Assembly (NCBI RefSeq): GCF_024868665.1
Contig: NC_079904.1
Coordinates: 22,055,784-22,119,783, forward strand
DNA length: 64,000 bases
DNA from: Triplophysa rosa
Lineage: Eukaryota > Chordata > Actinopteri > Cypriniformes > Nemacheilidae
Reading direction: 5' to 3'
This document shows, in pieces, positions 50,934 through 62,740 of the stretch. The first letter of the stretch is position 1. Every line of letters begins with the position of its first letter. A program made the translations under genes and the position numbers. The notes beneath the pieces were generated by a model. It searched no databases and was not told the origin of the DNA. It saw only the letters and a program-made list of their open reading frames with translations.

Positions 50934-53252
50934 GTGTCCGTAATAATTGCCTCCATCTCCATGGCGACGCTGATTGTGAAAGGGCCGACTGGCCACAGAA
51001 GGGCCATAATCTCTTCCCTTCCCTCAATGCCGAGCTGCTGCACGGCAGTGGGAAGAACAATGCTCCGCTGGGCGCCGTCATCCAGGGTAGCATATGTGGG
51101 CATAGACCTCTTGCCTTTCCACAGCAGCACTGGAATGACTTTCAGGTAAACACGTCCTGTTGAGGCAGGGGAGGCCAGGTGAGGCCAGGTATGCTCGATC
51201 ATGAGATGTCGTAAGCACGGTGTTAGGACCCTCCTGAGCAAAGGAATGCAGAACTCTGAGGTGGATCTTGTCACATTCACTGCAAGGTTTCTTTAACGTG
51301 CATTCCTCACATTTATGACTGGTGCGTCCGCATTTCCAGCATCTCTTGTCCTCCTTTATCCATTTTAGAATCTGTTCAGGTGAGCACTCAGCGATTTCCC
51401 TGCACTGCAACAAGTAGTGTTTTTGACTTTTGCAGAACAGACACAAACGTTTCAACCTCTTAGCTGATGGCTGGGCATAAGCCATCGTAGTATGGACAGA
51501 GTGCACTGCACCGACATCTTTGGGCTGGTTGCTACAATGATAAACTGCAGTGGGCTGAGCCTTGGCCTTCCAGACAGGCTGACGTTCCCTACGTGGGACT
51601 TGAACTCTATCATTCTGGTAATGATGTACCATCTTCGATGACAAACGCTGTGCTTCAGTCTTAACCTTCAACCAGTCAGCGAGGTCGTGCAGGTTGTATG
51701 GGTTGAGGCTGTCAGTGTTCAGTCGGCCTCGTAATTGCAGGTGCTCTATAAAGCTATCTCGGTAATGCCTGGGTAGCTTACTGAGTAGCCTGTCAACATG
51801 CCCCGTACAGGTGAGTTCTCGTCCCTGTGGACCTTCGAGTGACATCAGCATGCCTACTAACAAGTCAACATTGAGTGCAAAACTCTGGAAAGCCTTTTCA
51901 TCACCTGCTTGAATATCTGGCAAATTTAACAAAGATGCGATTTCACTTTGTGCCAGCTGATGAGGTTGCCCGTACTGATGTTGCATGGCTGCTGTATAGG
52001 GTGCAGGATAATGCCGACATGCCTGGGCGATCAGCTTTGCTTCCTTCAGTATTAACTGCTCCATCAATACCCTGTATTTATAATGTTCGGTAAGCTCTGT
52101 GTGAGGATTGAGGAGATTGTCCAAAGCCATCTTCAGACCTGTAAATTCCCTCTCACTATCATTTACGAGTTTAGGTAAGGTTGGGATTGGAACTGGCTGC
52201 CGTGGGGGTGTCACAGGCATGGGTTGGTGAACAGGAGTCGGAGGCGAGTACGCCAGTGGAGGGGGATAACAAGGCTGCGCTGGAATATGTACAGCAGGCT
52301 GAGTGGCATAATACCCAGTTAACAATGGTGGAGGTCGATAAGGGTCTGGCACTGTAAATGACTGCCTTTGGGGTTGGCTTGGCACATTTGTCTGCAACTG
52401 ATATACAGGTGGAACAAGAGTTGCGTGCGCGGTAGTAGCTAAAGGCATCTGCACTGTTGTAACAGTACGCGGCAATGATGAGGTAAGCTGACAAGAAGGG
52501 TGAAAATCTGCTACACTGAACGTTTGCCGAGTTTGCTGGTGCTGTGTTACGTGTGAGGCAGACAAAGAGGAAACACCAATGTATGGCAAAGTTGTACCGT
52601 ATGTGCTATAAGGCGTTGTTTGTGTCATATGTCATAAGGCTGACTGTTGAGCACTGTCTCTGGTGTCAACAGTAGCTAGAAACGACTGGCACGAAGGCAG
52701 GAGTGGGATAGATGAGACTGCAGTAGCTTTTGGTCTGACCACAGGTGGTGAGGTAGCTTTAGCTGTTTCTTAAACCTGGAAGGCAGGTGATACAGAGCCG
52801 CTGCTAAGTGACTCACATTCCGATTGACTGTGGTACTCTTGCTGGGCTACTGGTGAACTAAAGTGTCCAAAGGATCTCCTAGTAATACCCAGTTCAACAT
52901 CAACACTGCCTACATGACTCGTAGCTTGACTTTCTCCATACGGCACCAGAGTCAACGCACCCATACGAAGCTGCTCCACAGTCGAGACTGGCTCGGCCTG
53001 TCCACTGAGGGTTACAGCACTGCTGGATGATCCATCCTCGGTTGGTGGTATGGACTGTCATAAAGCACAGGGTTTGGAAGGAGAGATTTAGACAACACCA
53101 CTTCGTAAATCTGGAGCCGCGTTGAGAGCTGACATGTTCGGGTCTGTGTGTGAACAGGATGTGTCGTATCGGGAGAGTGAAGTTGGCTCTGTTGCTCCAT
53201 GTCACAGTGATGAATGTAGCATCCGGCTCGAAGGACCAGATGTTTGGGATTA
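50934..53252 (-). pseudogene. BEL/Pao retrotransposon: gag and protease region, decayed
   Basis: Minus strand. A 516-codon stretch (51078-52628) has a Pro/Gln-rich start, a DUF1759-like gag region (PDIQAGDEKAFQSFALNVDL, LLSKLPRHYRDSFIEHL) and Cys/His knuckles (LCLFCKSQKHYLLQC, RCWKCGRTSHKCEEC). In a shifted frame (50934-51280) follows a DUF1758-type aspartic protease start (YATLDDGAQRSIVLPTAVQQ), cut off where the hAT element lies. Gag N-terminal pieces at 52770-53200 are broken by stops and frameshifts. A sequence typical of the leader next to the LTR (TGGTCCTTCGAGCCGGAT, minus, near 53220-53240) precedes it. Reverse transcriptase and integrase are missing. Defective element. Confidence 0.8.
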
Positions 53253-53800
53253 TCGTTAGGTAGGTATGTGAATGCTCATCCACTACGGGACTCCGGTAAG
53301 AAGTTTGACAGGAAACAGGGCAGTGTTCAACTCTTTATCTGAAGTCTTTGAATGTTCACAACAAATGGTACAACATTACTCCAATTGTACAGTGTATGCC
53401 AATAAAGTGTTAAATGTGGTCGTTATGGAATAAACAGAATGAATATACATCAATATAACCTACATAAATTATGCCATGTAATAGCATAACATGTAACCAA
53501 CAACTTGCTGTTAACGGCACATGATACATGAATCAACGTGACCATGAACGATTCGATATTGGCATTTTAAAATATCGATTTTATTCCATTATAATTATTA
53601 AATACGTGCGAATTGTCATGTGACTGATCACGTGAGAAGTGCATTTTCCGGGTTGGCGGGATTACAAACTCACACCTACACCGTGAATTTATGTTTTTCC
53701 GAATGCATGAGTTTTATCACAAAGGAGCCATGCAGATTTATTTTTACAGACGTCCTTATGAGAAACAATTACCATACGAATAGGGCTTTAGTCTCAGTAT
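53253..53800 (-). mobile_element. Probable 5' LTR of the BEL/Pao element
   Basis: By position (upstream of the leader on the minus strand) this AT-rich, non-coding segment should be the LTR; neither terminus nor a partner LTR was located, so the limits are approximate. Confidence 0.3.
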
Positions 53801-53809
53801 CCTAGTCTG

Positions 53810-54338
53810 TGTTTCAAGACCATAGTTACGGATCCCTACCCTTTAGTATTTAGTCTCAGTTTGTTGCTCCCTCTCTAGAAATCGTCTCCAGTGCCTAGCC
53901 TTTTCCTGTCAGCTCTCCAATTGTGCCCACAGTTCTCGTTGGCGTCCCGGACCTTGATGCAGTCTTCATCCAGACACCTCTCCCCAGGTGGGTCATCTCT
54001 CTCAGCTTTGAGTTTTCGACGGGTCGAGGATCGGGTCGGGTCACGATCTCCCTGAGGGGTCCAGTGCTCTCTCCCGTGAGTTCCGTCTGGTCGAGTCCTC
54101 TCCCCGCGGATTATCGTGGTTCCGTTGGACTGTGTTCGTGGTGCTTAGTGCTTTCTCCCGTGAGTTCCGACGGGTCGAGTCCTCTCCCCGCATACTCTAG
54201 CGGTTCTGTTTGACTGTGTTCGTGGTGTTTGGTGGTCTGTTTATATCTTGGTGGACTGTTTATATTTTTGTGGAATTTTAATAAATACTTTTTCATTTAC
54301 CCGCACTTGAGTCTCCGCCTCCTTGCAAAACCTTGACA
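53810..54338 (+). mobile_element. LTR-like fragment with internal duplication
   Basis: The right end AATAAATACTTTTTCATTTA then CTTGCAAAACCTTGACA resembles the 3' end of fish LTRs such as that at 1632-2241. An approximately 85-bp segment is tandemly duplicated (54063-54147 and 54148-54231; shared CCCGTGAGTTCCG, GGTCGAGTCCTCTCCCCGC). Left terminus and target duplication not found. Confidence 0.4.
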
Positions 54339-56038
54339 CTAACATTCAAATATTATGTTATCTTTCAGAATATATCAAATATTTTCTGTGGTTAAAAAAC
54401 ATGCATTCAGTATACAAAAGTTGTTAAATGTGTGGCAGGTGAGGCAAAAATATGCAAATATCAAAGGTTCTTATATAGGTAATTTTTGACCCATTTGTGT
54501 AAAATTGATGTAAAAATACAATAACTGTAGGTAAGAAAAGGAAATTAAGAAAGAAAGGAATAATAAGAATTATCACCTTGGCAGGTTCTATCTTTCATTT
54601 TTGTCAAAACTGAGTCATTCAAATATTCTTATTCTGTGACTTATTTACACTGTGATGTTTTTTTCTTTATGAGTTGTACATTTTTGGCCTTTTTTATATA
54701 AAACAAATAGGTTCTATCTACAAAGTCAAATGAAATACAAAATATTTGAATCTCAATATCCCAAAACTGCTCAGAATGCAGATAGAACCTTATCATTCTA
54801 AGGTGGCTAAAATTATTTCTGGAAATCAAAATCAAGATATTTAATGAATACCTGGAATATTAAATGATGAAATACATTTCTTTCAAAGATTCAGCAAAGA
54901 AACACTCAGCAATGATTGAAATAACGTAAAAATGAATACGGGTCATTTTAGACCCATGTTGTGCATTAGAAGGGTAGTGTTACAAAACAATTTTTATTCA
55001 AAAAGTAAGAAAGGAAAAATGAAAATAATGATTTGTGCTGATCAAAAACAAGTTAATTGAGGAATACCTGGAATACTAGATGATAAAATTAATTTCTTGC
55101 AAAGACATAGAAAATAAAACTCTGTCGGGTCATTTTAGACCCATGTTGTGCATCAAAGGGTTAAAAATTGGCAGGGATGCTAAACGTCATCTTGCGTAAC
55201 AATCTCACAAATTATTTAACATGGACACAAATCTCTAAAAATGTGGATGGAGATTCATTCACGGAGTAATTACTTACCAGGCAACGAGCTTTTTAATAAA
55301 GTTTGAAAAAGTTGTCGGGGGCTTGGTGGTGGTATCGAGCTGGTATCGAGCGACCGTCGTGTGGTCTGTTTATAGCCTCATGTTAGCTTTTTACTTCCAG
55401 TGATTGTGTTTATGCTTCAAAAATAGCAAATATTGTGTTAATCTGTAAAGATTATCTTGATAGACAAAACAAATGTAAATATCATAAACCTTTGTTAATC
55501 ACAGATCTTATGTTTTGGAAGCTTCCAAAAGTCTATGGGGAAAATCCATAGGCTTTTGGCCAAGGGAACCAATGTGGCGCTATTGTCCAGGCTGGCCTAA
55601 AAACGTCATCCCTGCAGCAGTCTCTTATCACTTTACTCAGCTAACCAATGAAAGAGGGTTTCTCTACTCAGCTTTATCTACATCAGTTTATTGAACGTTT
55701 TTCATCATAATAACTCTGTTATAAAATTACACTGTTTGTCTGTAAAACATTTTAGAACAATTTTACGATTAACTTTTTTATTTTTTTTGTTTTCCTTCAA
55801 TATAATTGTACTGAGCCACAATAAAGAAATAAAAACGTAATTTTTTTTATTCCTTTATTTATTGCAGATATAGATGTGGCACTGATGGGATTTATGCACA
55901 ATACTCAAACCTTGGATGTTAATTTAACTGTGGTCTCACAACCTGGGGTGCATTTCCCAAAGCCAACTATGGTCACAATTTCCATTCTTTCCAGCAGGAT
56001 TGAAAGGAATTTGGTACAGAGATTGATCCTGAGTTCAC
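54339..56038. other. Region where the 3' exons of the SNTX-like gene would be expected; none seen
   Basis: AT-rich. The sentence-like repeat GGGTCATTTTAGACCCATGT occurs at about 54940 and 55130, and a fragment with AACCTGGGGTGCATTTCCCA near 55940 is a common fish repeat. No PRY-SPRY or thioredoxin-like frame of useful length is present on the minus strand. Confidence 0.45.
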
Positions 56039-57755
56039 CTTTGATGAGCATTCAGATAAGCATTATTAATCAATCTGAAAGGTTTCCCCACATCTTTTTC
56101 TATCTGCCCCTGTGCATACATATAGATGGAAGAGCCTGGATTGTTGCGATCAAAGACGTCTGAAATAATTGTGAGGACATTATTTCTCTGAAACGGCCCT
56201 GATATATGTTTGAAGATATGAGCATTAGATTTAAACATTTCGATAAGATCAGACTTTTCAAACCACTTTTCACTAGATGCCACAGAAACCGTGTTTTGTT
56301 CGTCATATGGCTCTTTAAACCTGTCAGGAATCAGGAACTCTTTAAATGCTGAAAGATACGGGTCTTTATACTTCAGAGATGTGAAGGTCAAGCATAACAC
56401 TCCAACATAATCAGGATTAACAAGGGCAGTGTTGAGACTGTCTGAGCCTACAATGCGAATCCCTTCCAGTGTCTTCGTGGCAGAGTTTAAGATGTCAAGT
56501 TCAGACTTCGCATCATTTAACCACTGGTTAAGCTTGTCATTATTAAACGGGGAACTTGTGTGGATCTTTAGGATGTCTTCCAGGGACTTCTCCTCCATCT
56601 CTCCTCCTCGAATAGCAGGCAAGACCCGGCGAACTGCATTCAGTAGGTTTGCCTTGTAAATGCTAAATGATTCGTGAAATGAGCGCAACCTCTCTTTGAT
56701 GTCTTTGAAACTATTTACCAGTGTATGTCCTAACAGGTCATTGCACGTCCTCTCTGCCTCTTCCAGCCGCTCTATTATATTTTCAGTTGTGAAAGCCAGA
56801 TTTATACTGATTTCTCTCTCTAACCGAGCTGCTGTCGCGTTCAAAAGATGAAGAGGATGAAGCCAGACTTTTATTGGAACTGCATTCTGTGGATTCTCCT
56901 TCAGAAGAGCGGGGAGCCGCTTGTACAAATTCAGGGCCTCCATGTATGTGGTGGGGTTCTGCTCAAGGCGGACGTCACCATGAAACGTGCAGGAGATCTT
57001 ATTAGCCGTTTTCTTTTCATCAGATGTCATTTTAGAGTCTGCATTTACCTCAGCCGATAATTTAGGGATCTTGTTGACAAGGGCATTCAGTTCTACCTCA
57101 ATCTTCTGCTTGTTTTCATCTTCTGAAAACGTGCGATCAAACACCATGAGTGCCTGAGCTCCGTACAGCACAGCCGTGATCACATGAGTTGCACTTTTCT
57201 GGTCAAACACCTCAGGGTAGGTAATCTTGCTCAGGTGGCTCATAGTGAGCTGTTCGAATCTTGTGGTTTCACTGTAAAACATTGTAACTCTGGACTGTTG
57301 GTTTGAGGATTTGGTGTTACGCAGGTACTTGGCAGATCCTCCCACCTCCACCAGGCCCCCCAAGAAACTGGTCTTCAGGGAACCTCTTACATCCAGGTGA
57401 TTGAATTTATTAAAGAGAGAGTCAGAGCTTATGAATTTCAAATCTGTGTGGGCTTGTGGACGGCTGTCCAAATCTTCACTAACTGATGATTTATCCCACA
57501 GAGTAACACCTGAAATGAGAAGTGGCTTTAAAAGATATGTGTATGAAGAAGCGACAGTTTAAGTAAACATGCAGGCTTTTAAATAGTTTTACACAATGAC
57601 TGGTATATGGCGATTCAACGTGTTTTAAAAAGTGTAATGAAGAAGTTTGTTGAAGCTGGTGCAGCACCTGGAATGAAAGAATCCTTGCGGCAGTCGTACA
57701 GCATACCAGGAAACAAAGGTCTTCCTAGGGCTGCCACTTCTATTTGCTCTGATGG
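56039..57755 (-). pseudogene. Stonustoxin/neoverrucotoxin-like (SNTX family) gene, N-terminal half only
   Basis: Minus strand, two exons: about 57755-57668 (reads IEVAALGRPLFPGMLYDCRK) and 57509-56039 (1471 nt, about 490 codons, uninterrupted; begins GVTLWDKSSVSEDL). The junction is GT-AG and in phase. The family comprises pore-forming venom subunits of stonefish and many non-venom homologues in ordinary teleosts; the N-terminal part is a MACPF/CDC-like fold followed by a helical FAT-like domain, both inferred from family similarity. Two defects: no in-frame ATG precedes the first exon (the expected position reads CTG, with a TGA further up), and after a plausible donor (CAAAG|GTGAAC at 56039) no thioredoxin-like or PRY-SPRY exons follow within the window. 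The long clean exon argues for recent loss or an unseen upstream start exon. No sign that it makes a venom component. Confidence 0.7.
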
Positions 57756-58452
57756 CAGTGCCGTAGAACATAACAAAGAGAAAAGACATCATTTATAACC
57801 AGATAAAGTTCATCAAGTCAAACAATAATGTTGCCCATACGGAAATGTAAAATATATGAGATACATGTTCCTATAACAGGGGGTGATATTGTCATAAATG
57901 ATACATATAAGGCAACATGTTATTATCAAAAATTTTCATCATCTGGATATATGAAGTTACAAGTTAAAAACATATATGAAATACACATAATAAAAAGTAT
58001 TTAAATGCATATATTTAAAATATGAATATGATTAATTATTATATGGTATTTTATGTTATGCCCATATAAGGTAACAATATATATTTATTTTTATATGGTA
58101 TGATTATGTCATGCCCATATAAGGTAACAATATATATTTGTCTTTATATGGTATGATATGTTATGTTATGCCCATATAAGGTAACAATATATATTTAACT
58201 TATGCAAGTTTTTTAAAACTACGTATATGCCTAAAAGATACTGTTTACCGTCAATTAAAAAAAAATCATAATTTACGCTCAACTCTTCATTATACTTCAT
58301 ACACTGATATTATTACACGGAAACTGTGTCATATAAAATTTGTGCTATAAATAGTTCTGTAGTATAGAGTACCAAAGGCACCTATCTTCTTTGTGTCATG
58401 GCAGTTACACTAGATGCATTATTGTGATTATTTAATCTGTTGTGAAAATCAA
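57756..58452. repeat. Tandem repeat with CArG-like boxes
   Basis: Between the SNTX-like gene and the DIRS element. Three units of 53-57 bp at about 58035-58200 share ATATGGTATGAT, TTATGCCCATATAAGGTAAC and AATATATATTT. Each holds CCATATAAGG (58062-58071, 58115-58124, 58172-58181), which fits the SRF consensus CC(A/T)6GG. A degenerate relative, ACATATAAGG, lies near 57903. The rest is plain AT-rich DNA. Confidence 0.7.
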
Positions 58453-58634
58453 GTTCCCTTTCTGTCGGTCTCTCGACGTTGTGTCGAACCGACAGATGGG
58501 GTTCGTCCCTGAGAACCAATCGTTTCCGACTGCTTAGAAAAGGCCAATGAAAATTGGCAAATGAAATTTGCATGCCGGATTCCGCCACGGACATCCGGGT
58601 ATAAAAGGGAGACGGCGTGCATCATTCATTCACC
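58453..58634 (+). repeat. Left inverted terminal repeat of the DIRS element
   Basis: Complementary to 63603-63784 over 182 bases with about two differences. Contains a promoter-like GGTATAAAAGGGAG. Confidence 0.9.
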
Positions 58635-58679
58635 TTTTGTTCTTCGGAGCCTTCGGTTATGAAGATCCTCTCTTGCTGC

Positions 58680-59497
58680 TTAGCAAAGACCATTTTTCCC
58701 GGAGGTGCATGAGGAACTGGCGAAGACGTGGAACGCCCCCTTTTCGGCGCGTACACGTCAAACCGGTTCCGTCGCTCTCTCTTCCCTCGATGGTGGGGCG
58801 GCTAGGGGTTACGTAGACGTGCCCCAGGTGGAACGTGCAGTCGCAGTGCACCTGTGCCCGCAGGCGGCGTCCACCTGGAGAGGACGACCGAAACTCCCGT
58901 CCAAGGCATGTAGGACTTCGGCATCGCTGGTGTCGAAGGCCTACACTGCCGCGGGCCAAGCTGCCTCCTCTCTCCACGCCATGGCCATCCTGCAGGTCCA
59001 TCAGGCCAAGGCGTTGAAAGAGATCCACGAGGATAAGACCGACCCGGGGTTAATGCAGGAACTTCGCACCGCCACCGACCTCGCTCTAAGGGCGACCAAG
59101 GTGGACCACCATGGTGGTCCAGGAGAGGCATTTCTGGCTCAACCTTGCGCAGATGAGCGACGCCGAGAAAGTCCGCTTTCTCGACGCGCCCATTGCGCAG
59201 GGTGGGCTGTTTGGTGACACTGTCGAGGACTTCGCTCAGCAGTTCTCGACGGTGAAGAAGCAGACGGAGGCGATTAGCCATATTCTTCCCCGCCGAGACT
59301 CGGCCGCCCGTAGGCCTTCGAGTTCCCATGCGGCCTCTGCTTCCCAGCAGCCCCCGGCCCCCTTCGAAGCCAGCTCCGGTTCCAGCACTACCTACCCAGG
59401 CGGTATCCCGGAAGAGGGCGGTGAAGGGGAGACCACCACCCCGTCAACAACCTTCGAGGAAGAAGCATCCCTGACGGGAAGACCCCAGGGAGGTTAA
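58680..59497 (+). pseudogene. DIRS gag-like region, N-terminally deleted and frameshifted
   Basis: Frame 1 reads FFPEVHEELAKTWNAPFSAR and QAASSLHAMAILQVHQAK; near 59100 it passes to another frame that reads VVQERHFWLNLAQMSDAEKV and LFGDTVEDFAQQFSTVKKQT and ends at a TAA at 59495-59497. Both parts match the C-terminal half of fish DIRS gag-like proteins. No ATG precedes the first part, and only about 45 bases separate it from the terminal repeat, so the N-terminal half is deleted. Confidence 0.7.
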
Positions 59498-59684
59498 CAC
59501 CATCGGGCCCGTATCCAGCCATGACATCGCTGGACGGTCGATCCGGGACGGTTCCCACGGGGGCCTAGCACCCACTTTTTCACAAAAAGAGTTTCCTATC
59601 TCCCTGGGTGTTCTTCACAGCCGCTCTCACCCTCTGTCAGACGGTGTTCGGCCACTCGACGTTGCGTCTTGGCGAGGCGCAACA

Positions 59685-61742
59685 TTGAATGTATTTTGCA
59701 GCCCTCAGCACTCTCAAATCGACGGTGCGGGGGCCTGCATCGCCAGGCAGGCAAACCAGCAGAGCCAGTCTTCTTCCCGGGGGCCCGCCCCCGGCGAGAG
59801 ACCCTCACTGCCAGCCATCGAACCACCCCCCGGGGGGTCGATGAAGCAGATCGTTCCCTTAGTCCCCCTGTCACGGTCCCTGGGAGCTTGGCTCGAGCTT
59901 CCCACACCGTCACGGTGGCTGAGAAGGACGATCCGTCTCGGCTACGCGATCCAGTTCGCCAGAAACCCGCCCAAGTTTCGGGGCATCCTCGTCACCTCGG
60001 TCAGAGGCCGGGATGCTCCCGTACTACGGGGCGAGGTTGCCACCCTTCTAGCGAAGGGTGCGATCGAGTCCGTCCCCTTAGCCGAGATGTCCAAGGGGTT
60101 TTACAGCCCTTACTTCATCGTCCCCAAAAAAAGCGGGGGGGTGCGCCCCATCCTAGATCTGCGTACCCTGAACAGACACCTGCACAAGCTGCCGTTCAGG
60201 ATGCTCACGCAGAAGCGCATCCTGGCATCAGTCAGATGTCAGGATTGGTTCATGGCAATCGACCTGAAGGACGCTTACTTTCATGTCTCGATTCTCCCTC
60301 GTCATCGCCCGTTCCTACGGTTCGCTTTCGAGGGTCGGGCATATCAGTACAGAGTCCTCCCCTTCGGTCTGTCTCTGTCTCCACGAGTCTTTACGAAGAT
60401 CGTGGAGGCCGCCCTCTCTCCCCTCAGGGGGAGAGATGTGCAGATACTCAACTATCTCGACGACTGGCTTATCTTGGCTCACTCGCGAGATCTGTTGTGT
60501 GCACACAGGGACCTGGTGCTCCGGCACCTAGATCGATTGGGACTACAGGTCAACTGAGAGAAGAGCATGCTCTCCCCCGTGCAGAGCATCCTCTATCTTG
60601 GTATGGAACTCAACTCTGTCACCATGACAGCGCGACTGTCCACAGTACGCACCCAGTCGGTGTTGAACTGCCTGGATCATTTCACGCAGTCGGCGGTTCC
60701 CCTGAAACTATTTCAGAGGCTCCTGGGACACATGGCATCCTCGGTGGTGGTGATACCCCTCGGGTTGATGCACATGAGGCCGCTTCAACACTGGCTCTTG
60801 AGTCGAGTTCCTTGGAGAGCGTGGCACACCGGCAGCAGGCAGATGGTGATTACGCCTCGCTGCCGACGCACCCTAACCCCGTGGTCTTCCATGGCCTTCC
60901 TTCGGGCAGGGGTACCCCTAGGGCAGGTTACGAGGCATGTCGTGGTGACAACAGACGCCTCCCTGCAGGGTTGGGGTGCAGTGTGCAACGGGCACGCAGT
61001 GTCGGGGCTTTGGACGGGCCCCCGCCTGCGCTGGCATATCAATTGCCTAGAGTTGTGGGCTGTGCTACTTGCATTGAAGAGGCTGCAGCCTCTCGTGCAG
61101 GGCAAGCACGTGCTGGTCCGGTCGGACAGCACTACTGCAGTAGCGTATATCAATCGTCAGGGTGGCGTTCGCTCTCTGCAGTTAACATGACTTGCCCGAC
61201 GCCTCCTCCGGTGGAGTCAGCAGGTGACCCGCTCCCTGCGTGCCACGTTTATCCCAGGCGACCTGAACCAGACAGCCGACGCGCTCTCTCATCAGTCTAC
61301 GCCTCGCGGAGAGTGGCGACTCCACCCCCGCGCAGTCCAGCTCATTTGGGTGCAGTTCGGGCAGGCCCAGGTGGACCTGTTTGCCTCCCTAGAAACCACC
61401 CATTGCCCGCTTTGGTACTCTCTGACCGAGGGACCCCTCAGCAAGGATGCCATAGCACACAGCTGGCCGCGGGACAAGCGGAAGTACGCCTTCCCCCCAG
61501 TGAGCCTCATTGCACAGACCCTGTGCAAGGTCAGGGAAGAGGAGCATCAAGTGTTACTCGTTGCGCCACACTGGCCCAACCAGACTTGGTTCTCGGAGCT
61601 AATGCTCTTGACGACAGCTCCCCCCTGGCCAATTCCCCTGACGAAGAACCTGCTTTCCCAGGGGAAGGGCACGTTATGGCATCCCAGGCCAGACCTCTGG
61701 AACCTCCATGTCTGGCCCCTGGACGGGACGAGGAGATCCTGA
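59685..61742 (+). pseudogene. DIRS reverse transcriptase / RNase H, two in-frame TGA codons
   Basis: One frame throughout, stopped by TGA at 60555-60557 and 61188-61190, ending at TGA 61740-61742. Order: KGFYSPYFIVPKKSGGVRPI and LDLRTLNRHL (fingers), AIDLKDAYFHVSI (first catalytic Asp), VLPFGLSLSPRVFTK, NYLDDWLILA (YLDD catalytic motif), then RNase H with TTDASLQGWGA, CLELWAVLLAL and RSDSTTAVAYINRQGG, and a connecting tail. Both stops sit where one base change from an ordinary codon explains them. All catalytic motifs survive. The last 67 bases overlap the recombinase start in another frame. Confidence 0.88.
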
Positions 61743-62740
61743 GTGGTCTGTCCCCGGCGGTGGTAGCTACCATTTCTCAGGCTAGGGCACCTGCCACTAG
61801 GCGTCTGTACGCCTACAAGTGGCGCCTCTTCTCGACCTGGCGTGCTTCTCGAGGAGAAGACCCACGGAGTTGTGCGATCGGGTCCGTGCTGTCCTTTCTA
61901 CAAGAGAGACTCGAGACTAACCTCTCCCCCTCCACACTGAAAGTGTATGTAGCCGCCATTGCTGCTCATCACAACTCAGTTGCTGGGAAGTCTCTAGGGC
62001 AGCACGACCTGGTCATTAGATTCCTAAAGGGTGCGAGGAGGCGTAACCCACCTCGTCCGCACTCCATACCCTCTTGGGACCTGGATGTAGCCCTGTCAGG
62101 TCTCACCAGGCCCCCCTTCGAGCCCCTAGGGGATGCCTCTCTTCCTCATCTTTCGATGAAGACGGTTCTCCTTTTGGCGCTCGCTTCCATCAAGAGGGTA
62201 GGGGATCTACAGGCTTTCTCCGTGTCCCCTGACTGCCTAGAATTCGGACCCAGGGATTCTCACGTTATCCTGAGACCTCGGCCCGGCTACGTGCCCAAGG
62301 TTCCCACCGCTCCCTTTCGGGACCAGGTGGTGAACTTACAGGCGCTCCCCACTGGGGAGGAAGACCCAACCCCGTCCGTGTTGTGTCCAGTACGCGCGCT
62401 GCGCCTCTACTTAGACCGCACACAGAGATTCAGGAGCTCGGATCAGCTCTTTGTCTGTTTCGGAGGTCAGCAACAGGGCAGAGCTGTCTCCAAGCAGAGG
62501 TTGGCCCACTGGATTGTGGATGCTGTCAAGACAGCTTACGAATCCCTAAATCGCCCGTGCCCCCTAGGAGTGAGGGCCCACTCCACCCGGGGTGTTGCCT
62601 CCTCTTGGGCCTTGGCACGGGGGGCCTCTCTCGCAGACATCTGCAGAGCTGCGGGTTGGGCTACACCCAACTCCTTCGCAAGGTTTTACAACCTCTGCGT
62701 AGAGCCGGTGTCAGCCCGCGTCCTGCATGGCCACATGTAG
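61676..62740 (+). CDS. DIRS tyrosine recombinase (integrase), intact
   Basis: A 354-residue tyrosine recombinase that replaces the DDE integrase of LTR elements and inserts the circular cDNA. Start chosen at ATG 61676 (MASQARPLEPPCLAPGRDEE); the frame is in fact open upstream to 59669 but that part overlaps RT and gag and lacks family similarity. An N-terminal SAM-like core-binding region (RRLYAYKWRLFSTW, LSPSTLKVYVAAIAAHHNSV) is followed by the catalytic domain: first arginine in SIKRVGDLQAF, HxxR in AHSTRGVASSWA, tyrosine in SFARFYNL, all present. It ends in HGHM and a TAG. No stops or frameshifts, so it could still be expressed, probably from the RT transcript. Only gag and RT are disabled. 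Confidence 0.9.
   Translation: MASQARPLEPPCLAPGRDEEILSGLSPAVVATISQARAPATRRLYAYKWRLFSTWRASRGEDPRSCAIGSVLSFLQERLETNLSPSTLKVYVAAIAAHHNSVAGKSLGQHDLVIRFLKGARRRNPPRPHSIPSWDLDVALSGLTRPPFEPLGDASLPHLSMKTVLLLALASIKRVGDLQAFSVSPDCLEFGPRDSHVILRPRPGYVPKVPTAPFRDQVVNLQALPTGEEDPTPSVLCPVRALRLYLDRTQRFRSSDQLFVCFGGQQQGRAVSKQRLAHWIVDAVKTAYESLNRPCPLGVRAHSTRGVASSWALARGASLADICRAAGWATPNSFARFYNLCVEPVSARVLHGHM

Noticed and set aside
59669..61675. The upstream two thirds of the 1023-codon frame as a real protein fused to the recombinase
   Set aside because: It overlaps the recognisable RT/RNase H in another frame, has low-complexity Pro/Arg/Ser composition and no family motif; kept only as a finding to test.
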